The notes under the pieces were generated by a model. The model ran no database searches. It had not been told where the DNA came from and worked only from the letters and a program-made list of their open reading frames with translations. Positions 33,101-38,289 of a stretch of DNA of 38,289 nucleotides are shown piece after piece; within the stretch, counting starts at the first letter, position 1, and each line of letters opens with the position of its first letter. A program made the position numbers and the translations under genes. The stretch lies in assembly GCA_017643395.1 (NCBI GenBank), contig JAEPNP010000002.1, forward strand, positions 1-38,289, in the 5' to 3' direction. Origin of the DNA: Rhodothermales bacterium (GTDB lineage Bacteria > Bacteroidota > Rhodothermia > Rhodothermales > UBA10348).

Positions 33101-35749
33101 TCCGCCCTTGTTGCCGGCCACATTGGCCACCAGCGTATTCAGCGCGCTGCTGTAGAGCGACTCCTTGCCGTGAGCATCCCGGATCAGGAAGGTGATGCCG
33201 TCTTCGTCGTCACCGTTGCCGTCGAAGTCACCGTCGGTGTCGTCACCGTCAGCATCGGCGGACTCCTGGCCGTCCGGGTCGGAGTCGATCATCTCGCCAA
33301 GGAACAGGTCGGTCAGCGGGTGGCGCGCGGCGTTCGGACCGGCGGTCTGCCCGTCCGTGTCGGCATCGCCGAAATCCAGAGACAGGATCTCGACCTGATA
33401 GTCTTCTACCTCGCCGTCGTCAGCCAGGCCGATGTAGGCGTTGCACATCATGTTGTTGGAACAGATGCGAAGACGCATGAAGGTCTGCTTGGTATTGACG
33501 GAGGTCGGCAGAACCGGCACGTTGATCGTGACGTCGGAGGTATTCGGGACGCCATTGGTGGTCCCGGTCGGCGGCAGGCTTGCGTTGTGGATGGGGTGCT
33601 CGCCCCAATCGTCCCAGTCGCCGTCGTCGTTGAAGTCGATCCAGATGTTGAGCCGAGCCGAGTCAACGGGAGCGGCGTAGCGGATCGAGAACGGCTCGGT
33701 GGTACCCGCAATCAGCGTCAGCGGACTGGGGGCCAGGATGCCGTCCTCATCGTCGGTACCGTCCAGATCGTCGTCTCCGAGGGCCTCGTCACTGGGAGCG
33801 CCGTCGTTGTCCACATCCACCTGGTTACCAAGCATCGGACCCGTCGGCACCAGACGGTGGCGCGCTCCGTTGTCCTCAAGCAGTGTCTTGTATGGCGCCG
33901 GCGCATCGCCGAAGTCCAGTTTCACTACCGTGGCCACGGACATGTCGTTGTCCGGGTTGGTATCGAACTGGTCCACGTGGGCCAACATGGCCGTGTTTAC
34001 AAGGTCATCCTTGATGTCGCAGAAGAACTTGATGCGGAGCTCGCGAGTCTCGCCGCGCAGGATCTTGTTGATCTTCCAGACGGCTGTGTGCTCGTCCGGG
34101 AGCACATCAGGACCACTCGGATCTGCCTGTGTCGGCGGCGTGAAGGCGAACTGCTCATCGTCCAGATTCCAGTACGCGCGGTCGAAGGTCATCTTGTTTG
34201 GATTGTAGATGTCCTTGACGCGCACCCAGGTGGCCGGCTCCGGACCCAGGTTCTTGACCCGGATCACGAACTCGGCGACGCCACGGTCTTTGTCCGCGTC
34301 AAAGGAGACGACCTCCTTGGTGATCTGCAGATCGGCGTTGCCCGCGCCCTCGACCTTGCCTTCCACGATGCCCTGCGGGCTGTGATCGGCGGCAGAGCCG
34401 GTGTCGATGACCTCAGCCTTGATGCCGAAATCGTCGCCGCAGGTGGCACGACCGGAGATTTCGACGAACTCCATGTCGAAGATATCCTTGTGCGGACCGG
34501 CGGGAGCGTCCAGGCTCAGCTTCCATTCCACCGGGAACGGGTAGTAGGCGGCGTGATCCTGCAGGGAAAGATGGGTGCCCATCGGCCCGAAGGGGTTGAC
34601 CGGCACGGCCATGCTCGCGCTGGAGGCGGGATTCATGGAGGCCACCGGCTCGAAGCACCCGTGCGGATCAGACTCGCTGATCAGCACCTTGATGTCGTGT
34701 GAACCGTCAGGGCCAAGGTTGGTGAGCTTGACGCGGAAGCGGATGTCTCCTTTCACCTTGGGCTCGACCTCGAAGAGCTGTTCTATCTCGAAGCCGACGG
34801 CGTTGGTCTTCTCGGAGAAGCTCCCCAACTTGAATACGTTGCCGTCTGGTGTGCGGATCAGCACGGTGTCGTCGGCCTCAATTCCAGGCAGCTGCGTAGC
34901 GACAAAGGTCTGGCCGGCGATGTCCGCGAAGCTCACATCTTCAAACGGCGTGTCCTCCAGGATGACGCCCTCCGCGGTCAATTCTGTGACAATCCTGAAC
35001 GGGCTGCTGACTTGCGAGAAGCGGAGGTCCCGGGTCGGGTCACCGCTGTGCACCGACATGCCGGTTTCCAGGTCAATACGCTGGTTCTGGCCCGCCACCA
35101 TCAACTTCGCCCGAGTCGGATATACCTCAAGCTCCAGATCTGCCTTTGTATTGTGCACCTCGGCCACAGCAGGGCCGTTGTTGGACAGATCCGGATCGAT
35201 GGCACCGATCACCTCGGTGATGCGCGCATTGCCGCTGAACCAGAATTTGGGCTCACACTTGACCTTGCCCTCGACCGTGAACTCCACGTCGTCGTAGGTA
35301 TAGACGTGATTCACATGGGTCGGCGCGCCAAGTGACGCCCCCCATTTGATGGGCAGCTTGAAGTGCGGATCGACGTCCGTGCCGTTGATCTTCTTCACCT
35401 CGAAACACTGCTGGGTGTCGTAGGTGTCGAACCAGACCCACACGGTCGGAGCCGCATCGGGACCCAGGTTGGTCGCAGTGATCGTGAACTCGACCGTTTC
35501 ACCTTTCTTGACCCGCTCCTTGTCCGCCTCGATTTCCACCTGGACGTCAGCCTGCTTCTGGTAGTACTGACCGAACACACTGTCGGCCGTCAGGAGCAGC
35601 GTCAGGAAGACGGAGATGAGAAAGGACAGGACCGGGACGATCCAGCTCGGGCCGGAGCTCTTGCGGGATCGAGGTGCCGGGACCGGTGAGAAGCGCTGAT
35701 AGGGGCTTCCAGCCGAGTATGGGGCACGTGGGGTGTTTGCGGCGTACAT
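30140..35749 (-). CDS. Largest giant T9SS cargo protein (DUF11, GEVED, beta-solenoid, BNR)
   Basis: 1869 residues. The N-terminus is unusual: 35 residues of Pro/Ser/Arg-rich tail (MYAANTPRAP...) precede the hydrophobic segment 36-56 that ends SVFGQ, a long-tailed signal peptide. Several DUF11 domains follow (for example KKGETVEFTITATNLGPDAA near 75-95). Then come two GEVED domains (GEVEDYQV about 776, GEVEDYVV about 953) with dense Asp loops (DVDNDG, DDDLDGTDDEDG), and a beta-solenoid-like part with EGDAPLMCYGDVLDI at about 1206 and GDIEYTGIEAL. Then a DUF11, the FPFPAK-linked two-Cys module (VLCRIP...WRPCDDGLPYPLV, about 1420-1490), a BNR/sortilin-like propeller (LYYSDNGGLTW) and the sorting domain NYPNPFNPVTTI (1785-1869). 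Likely a cell-surface or matrix protein; ligand unknown. Long plus-strand ORFs over it are shadows. Confidence 0.9.
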   Translation of the reverse strand: MYAANTPRAPYSAGSPYQRFSPVPAPRSRKSSGPSWIVPVLSFLISVFLTLLLTADSVFGQYYQKQADVQVEIEADKERVKKGETVEFTITATNLGPDAAPTVWVWFDTYDTQQCFEVKKINGTDVDPHFKLPIKWGASLGAPTHVNHVYTYDDVEFTVEGKVKCEPKFWFSGNARITEVIGAIDPDLSNNGPAVAEVHNTKADLELEVYPTRAKLMVAGQNQRIDLETGMSVHSGDPTRDLRFSQVSSPFRIVTELTAEGVILEDTPFEDVSFADIAGQTFVATQLPGIEADDTVLIRTPDGNVFKLGSFSEKTNAVGFEIEQLFEVEPKVKGDIRFRVKLTNLGPDGSHDIKVLISESDPHGCFEPVASMNPASSASMAVPVNPFGPMGTHLSLQDHAAYYPFPVEWKLSLDAPAGPHKDIFDMEFVEISGRATCGDDFGIKAEVIDTGSAADHSPQGIVEGKVEGAGNADLQITKEVVSFDADKDRGVAEFVIRVKNLGPEPATWVRVKDIYNPNKMTFDRAYWNLDDEQFAFTPPTQADPSGPDVLPDEHTAVWKINKILRGETRELRIKFFCDIKDDLVNTAMLAHVDQFDTNPDNDMSVATVVKLDFGDAPAPYKTLLEDNGARHRLVPTGPMLGNQVDVDNDGAPSDEALGDDDLDGTDDEDGILAPSPLTLIAGTTEPFSIRYAAPVDSARLNIWIDFNDDGDWDDWGEHPIHNASLPPTGTTNGVPNTSDVTINVPVLPTSVNTKQTFMRLRICSNNMMCNAYIGLADDGEVEDYQVEILSLDFGDADTDGQTAGPNAARHPLTDLFLGEMIDSDPDGQESADADGDDTDGDFDGNGDDEDGITFLIRDAHGKESLYSSALNTLVANVAGNKGGYLNVFVDYNIQDNKFGTGAEHVVDDLWVNPGDNLVSFTLPEIPGTLTRNANVRFRLCAKPDECDVPTGKAKSGGEVEDYVVCLLDEGTDLIVKSDGQLGSVTRDGDNIVIANKDGDILFQDAIADVGRVTVMGTKADDYLYVDPDAIPVGTLMAMLGDGHDTVELGENNDRWDRVKHLFDGPNDGSIELRKRDGQTVINRTLFYSGLDPIIDNILATDRVFAFNGGAEDIIIKDDDYFADGYSFIDSDQAEEVSFYGPRNSIEVMAGTGEDTIDFQGLDKSLGDGQAGNPFRNFDSVLLAGNDDADYIVVTPVKHDLFDLRVEGDAPLMCYGDVLDIRDDWKGTIASLGEMNGGMGTVKFHPYTHFGDIEYTGIEALADYQADLSIVTIVDPEWKMVYPGDAIEVTVKVTNLGHDKAQCVSVPDILDPKLSVYAGGTPSVGMLADVAPRWFDTKAGENDPDRDDWVIRKLLPGEMAEFTAKAVVNSQIVGDLNKQHVTAFTTDPELWNNHADLAQIKPTFPFPAKALAQSALFYKTNLGPVGPNMHLGSDVQLERMIVGLFQGTPGIDASVLCRIPDTTNPMTGELYYEGYDIVGLGNRWRPCDDGLPYPLVVTDLHRDPETDRIWLSSWGWAGLYYSDNGGLTWEKAHAQLGAGNGPWSNVYAITQDVDGFLYISANNGNLFRSLDKGETWQQVGSLPGVSADTPWSLVAHPMAPGTIYAGTFGYGVYVSDDYGFTWRELTGNSLLLANKAGHIFDLEFDPDMMTLFAGTGKGVYRLDDPSPTSVDIWKFVNSNVDNPHHDWKGRPEIRDLSFDMMGNLYAASWGQGVFVNNNPTEAWPPDFEQYQLREQQVSFVAVSTTGQVFANSASEGIVSFDMAASGTSTSTEDAPGTAAAELPEGFVLEQNYPNPFNPVTTIGFALPESGTVRLSVFDVLGREVSVLVDGHINAGQHEVTFDAAGLPTGTYVYRLDAGSFATTRTLVLMK

Positions 35750-35889
35750 GGCAGCGAACGGTTATCCGTTGATTAGGTGCACGGCAGGCCACGCAGGGCG
35801 CGCGATCTACCGAACACGGATAACGGAGCCGTTCAGGGCCCTCGGGAGGCCCGTCCGCTCACATGCACAGAAAGTCGGTCACGTCACGA

Positions 35890-35960
35890 TCGGACGTCCG
35901 ACAAGCGAGAATCGGCGTAGAGATATGTCCGGCGTGTTGCAGCCGGATGACCGATTTCTA
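35890..35960 (-). promoter_or_regulatory. Shared intergenic motif region D with 12-bp palindrome
   Basis: Perfect palindrome TCGGACGTCCGA at 35890-35901, built from two face-to-face copies of the motif core GTCCGA. TGTCCGGCGTG at 35926 and GACCGATTTCTA at 35949 are degenerate copies. It lies 140-210 bp upstream of the 35749 start and overlaps the end of the micro-protein at 35958. Confidence 0.4.
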
Positions 35961-36080
35961 ACGGATGAAGGCTGTAATGGCCAGCGCGAACACAGTCAGC
36001 GCAAGCACAAACAGGTCACCGAGACGCAGTCTCGACGCTTCCTGCCGTTTCTTTTCCTTTTGATAAGCTGTTTCCATCAT
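35958..36080 (-). CDS. Single-helix micro-protein (40 aa)
   Basis: 40 residues from an ATG-ATG pair at 36080. Charged N-terminal half (QKEKKRQEASRLRL), then one hydrophobic helix LFVLALTVFALAITAFI (about 23-39), ending in Arg. It overlaps the 3' part of the preceding 66-residue frame by 65 nt in another frame. No homologue recognised. The charge-then-helix layout and its place between two other single-helix frames suggest a real small membrane protein, but coding status is unproven. Confidence 0.45.
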   Translation of the reverse strand: MMETAYQKEKKRQEASRLRLGDLFVLALTVFALAITAFIR

Positions 36081-36216
36081 TCTTGCCCGTGGGTGCGAGC
36101 AGCAGCGCGATCACGAGGAACACGGCACAGATGGCTGCAAGCACGGCATCCACAAGTGGATATCCGGGCGGGTCAGTAGAGGAATGGAGATCCCCTTCAG
36201 TATGTCGGCGGCTCAT
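36016..36216 (-). CDS. Single-helix small protein (66 aa)
   Basis: 66 residues, ATG at 36216. Hydrophilic N-terminus, one hydrophobic helix LVDAVLAAICAVFLVIALLLA (about 21-41), then a Lys/Ser/Gly-rich tail that overlaps the next micro-protein. If the overlap is real, translation of the two may be linked; alternatively one of the two frames is spurious downstream of the helix. Unknown function. It belongs to a trio of small membrane proteins ahead of the giant 35749 gene. Confidence 0.5.
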   Translation of the reverse strand: MSRRHTEGDLHSSTDPPGYPLVDAVLAAICAVFLVIALLLAPTGKNDGNSLSKGKETAGSVETASR

Positions 36217-36327
36217 AACTGAATTGCCTCACTGGAATCGTTCGCGCGGTCCCAGTTCGGCTGACTACGGGGCGGCGTCCGGGGGAAAACGCCGATCCTT
36301 TTTGCGGCTAGTCGAGCTGGGGGGGAC

Positions 36328-36438
36328 CTAGAGGGCGAATAGAGCGCGCTCCACAGCCATAAAGGCAGGAGCGGCCAGCATCGCCATCAGGAGCGCGATC
36401 GTGAACAGATCGGCAATCCAACTTTTACGCTGTTGCAT
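36328..36438 (-). CDS. Single-helix micro-protein (36 aa)
   Basis: 36 residues from the ATG at 36438 (MQQRKSWIADLF start). One helix covers about 9-28 (ADLFTIALLMAMLAAPAFM), with a basic N-terminus. A longer in-frame extension upstream is Pro/Arg-rich, runs through the shared motif and is unlikely. It is the first frame after motif region E. Resembles the 40-residue frame (both have x-A/G-DLF-x-x-AL at the helix start), suggesting duplication. Unknown function. Confidence 0.45.
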   Translation of the reverse strand: MQQRKSWIADLFTIALLMAMLAAPAFMAVERALFAL

Positions 36439-36503
36439 CGGGGTAGTAGCGTGTCTTAATAGGCGTGAGTTAGGTCGCGTTACGGATATATTAACGGGCT
36501 CTG

Positions 36504-36596
36504 TGACCGATTTCGGGGGGCGTGTCCGATTTGTGCTGCGTTTATCTACTGCCTGTTGTCTGTTTTCTGGCGATGGGGTCCGGAGTCTGATTTGTG
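36504..36596 (-). promoter_or_regulatory. Shared intergenic motif, array E
   Basis: TGTCCGATTTGTG at 36523-36535 (identical to the 15046 copy), with TGACCGATTTC at 36504 (19 bp away) and a TCTGATTTGTG at 36586-36596. It starts 10 bp past the terminator of the 36736 gene and lies ahead of the micro-protein trio. TTAATATA at 36484-36491 on the other side could hold a -10. Confidence 0.5.
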
Positions 36597-36605
36597 CCAG
36601 AAAGA

Positions 36606-36635
36606 AGCCCCCGACCGGCATTTCGATCGGGGGCT
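36606..36635 (-). terminator. Terminator of the 36736 gene
   Basis: AGCCCCCGA (36606-36614) pairs perfectly with TCGGGGGCT (36627-36635); the minus-strand tail TCTTTCTGG is only moderately T-rich. 101 bp after the stop. Confidence 0.65.
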
Positions 36636-36735
36636 GAGGGCACAGACGCGTTCGTCGGATGGATAGGTATCGGCCGCTGGCGACGACCGGTGACGTGTGC
36701 GTCGGGGAACGTGCCCAAGTGCATCGGCGGCCTGC

Positions 36736-38289
36736 TTATTTCATGAGCACCAACTGCCTGGTGAACGCGCCTGCCTCGGTCTGCAGGCGATAGAGGTACG
36801 TACCACTAGTCAGACGCCCGGCGTCGAACATGGCCCTGTGCCGGCCGGCCTCCACCACGTCGGAAACCAGAACGGCCACTTCCCTGCCCAGCACATCGTA
36901 TACAGCCAGGTGCACCCGCCCGGTGGTCGGCACATCGAAGCCGATCGTAGTCGACGGATTGAACGGGTTCGGGTAGTTCTGCGCGAGTGCAAATGCGGTC
37001 GGCAGGTCGCGGACCGGTTCAATGGTGGTAGACGTGACTGATCCGGCCGATGGGACCATCTCTACGCCCCCGCCCCGGTTGCCAAGCAGGATATCGCCGT
37101 TTTGCAGCGGCAGAAGCATGCTGACGTACCCCTCTTTCAGGGCAAACTCAACAAAGTCGCGGCTTGGTACGGTGATCGGCGCCGTGTGCTCGAATGCGCC
37201 AAAGCCCCAGCTGCCGACCAGGAGGTCATCGTCCACGTCCTCCTCGTCCGGGTCAAACGCCAGCGTGCGAATCTCCGGGGTGACCACGGTGCCGTTATCC
37301 AGGGTCACGCGGACATCGAGTTCGTCCCACAAACTGACGACCGTTCCGCCTGCATCGAGCGTGATGCGGTAGACGCCCCGACCCGTGCCGGCAAACAGAT
37401 ACTCGTTCGAGTCCGGAGAGAACTCCAGGTCGAACACGTGGCCACCCGACGCATCGATCAGCAAGTCGTTCACGGCGACTCTGCCGAGCGGCTCCCAGGT
37501 GAAGCCATAGTCTTCCGTGTGGTACACGCCCCGCCCGAAGACGCCCGCGTACAGCACGCCCGGCTCTGTTGGGTGTGCGGTCAGGCTCCAGGGCAAATCG
37601 GCGCTGGCGCCCGGCAGCGAAGTCACCTTCTGCCAGCTCGCACCTCGGTCGAACGAGCGGTAGACCGTGCCCGTATTGGCTGACAAGTAGATGATGCCGC
37701 TCGCATCCTCCTCGATGGCGTAGACGGTCGTCCATCCCGGCGTTTCGCCCGGGAAGACAGCGGCCGCGCTGGCGAACGTCTCTCCGAAGTCTGTGGAGTA
37801 GTACAGGCCCTCCGAGCCCCAGGTGGCGGCCCAGACCCAATCGTCCGTCGAGTCCGCGGGCGTGCCCCGACTGTCCAGGAACAGGTCGGTCACGTAGACC
37901 GGATGCGGCAGGCCGGTGCCGCAGGGACGCCAGCGGTTCCCCACGCCAACCTGGGTGAAGAGCACGCCGTCCGGGTCCGGAATGCGGCACAGCACACCCG
38001 TGTTCAGGCCCGGACTGCCTTGCGAAAGGCCCACCAGCACACGCTCCAGCCCGTTCGGCAGGTTCACCTGCAGGGCCGCGACACCATGGCCTTTGGCCGG
38101 GAACGGGAAGGTCGGCAGGAGAGAGACCCGCACGCTGTCGGCGTTGTCCGTCGCAACGGTGTCGACCGAAATTACCAGGCCTGCGTTTTCGGTGGAATCC
38201 GGGGGTACGATCCCCTTCAGCAGCGCGTAGTAGACATCCTGGATGTGCGCATCCATGATGCCGGTGACCTCCATGGTCGCGGTCACGCC
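36736..38289 (-). CDS. C-terminal part of a giant T9SS cargo protein (runs off right edge)
   Basis: About 517 residues are visible; the frame is open at the window edge, so the start is outside. It begins at the end of a DUF11-like domain (TATMEVTG...), then the FPFPAK-linked two-Cys module (GLSQGSPG, VLCRIPDPDG, NRWRPCGTGLPHPVYV), a BNR/sortilin-like propeller (LYYSTDFGETF, VYRSFDRGASW, VYHTEDYGFTW), and the sorting domain NYPNPFNPSTTIGFDV...GREVAVLVSD ending QLVLMK. Same C-terminal architecture as the three other giants; closest by eye to the 30140 gene. Presumably secreted and surface-bound. Confidence 0.9.
   Translation of the reverse strand, partial: GVTATMEVTGIMDAHIQDVYYALLKGIVPPDSTENAGLVISVDTVATDNADSVRVSLLPTFPFPAKGHGVAALQVNLPNGLERVLVGLSQGSPGLNTGVLCRIPDPDGVLFTQVGVGNRWRPCGTGLPHPVYVTDLFLDSRGTPADSTDDWVWAATWGSEGLYYSTDFGETFASAAAVFPGETPGWTTVYAIEEDASGIIYLSANTGTVYRSFDRGASWQKVTSLPGASADLPWSLTAHPTEPGVLYAGVFGRGVYHTEDYGFTWEPLGRVAVNDLLIDASGGHVFDLEFSPDSNEYLFAGTGRGVYRITLDAGGTVVSLWDELDVRVTLDNGTVVTPEIRTLAFDPDEEDVDDDLLVGSWGFGAFEHTAPITVPSRDFVEFALKEGYVSMLLPLQNGDILLGNRGGGVEMVPSAGSVTSTTIEPVRDLPTAFALAQNYPNPFNPSTTIGFDVPTTGRVHLAVYDVLGREVAVLVSDVVEAGRHRAMFDAGRLTSGTYLYRLQTEAGAFTRQLVLMK

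Noticed and set aside
32570-34702. 710-codon plus-strand open frame over the 30140 giant
   Set aside because: Antisense shadow: Val/Arg/Asp-rich composition mirrors the Asp-rich GEVED codons of the real gene, no domain or signal, and the minus frame has clear domains throughout.

Overview
The window is high-GC bacterial DNA. It most likely comes from the Rhodothermota/Balneolota side of the Bacteroidota-Chlorobiota group (Rhodothermales-like). The main clue is a set of giant secreted proteins ending in the 'NYPNPFNPxTxI' type A sorting signal of the type IX secretion system (T9SS). Supporting clues are the S46 dipeptidyl-peptidase family and the minus-strand serC-serA-DUF1015 order. The lineage is inferred from protein features only.

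Region 1 (1-850): the N-terminal half of an IS256/mutator-type transposase runs off the left edge. It is followed by about 340 bp of non-coding DNA with inverted and direct repeats that look like insertion-sequence debris. Region 2 (852-5438, minus): serine biosynthesis operon (DUF1015 gene, serA, serC) plus a polysaccharide-deacetylase lipoprotein. Region 3 (5600-15000): housekeeping and envelope genes. These are initiator tRNA-Met with terminator, a small membrane protein, a patatin phospholipase, an alkaline-phosphatase-superfamily metalloenzyme, an S46 peptidase translationally coupled to a short S46-like paralogue that has lost catalytic residues, tRNA-Leu(TAG), a hybrid-less histidine kinase, a PD40/TolB-like lipoprotein and a coupled secreted protein.

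Region 4 (15139-38289, all minus) is the striking part: about 23 kb of T9SS cargo. Four giant proteins (one cut by the right edge) share a C-terminal block: a two-cysteine module, a sortilin/BNR-like propeller and a T9SS sorting domain. Three of them are fully in view and also carry GEVED (cell-surface, Ca-binding-like) domains, DUF11 domains and a beta-solenoid-like segment with a recurrent Gly-Asp...Cys...Asp motif. Two further genes encode propeller proteins made of about 50-residue 'AGGxF' repeats. Each lies directly downstream of a giant gene. Three overlapping or closely spaced single-helix micro-proteins lie before the largest gene.

A motif (TGTCCGATTTGTG, or its complement CACAAATCGGACA in the direction of transcription) recurs in five intergenic gaps. 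It usually occurs as two or more copies, at about 11-31-nt spacing. It tends to stand right after a terminator or stop and ahead of the next transcription unit, so it is a candidate shared operator/promoter of this exported-protein array. One copy pair (15046-15089) precedes no gene but only a ~120-nt stretch closed by a strong terminator, which may be a small RNA. I regard the array, its shared modules and the shared upstream motif as the best candidate for an undescribed system here.
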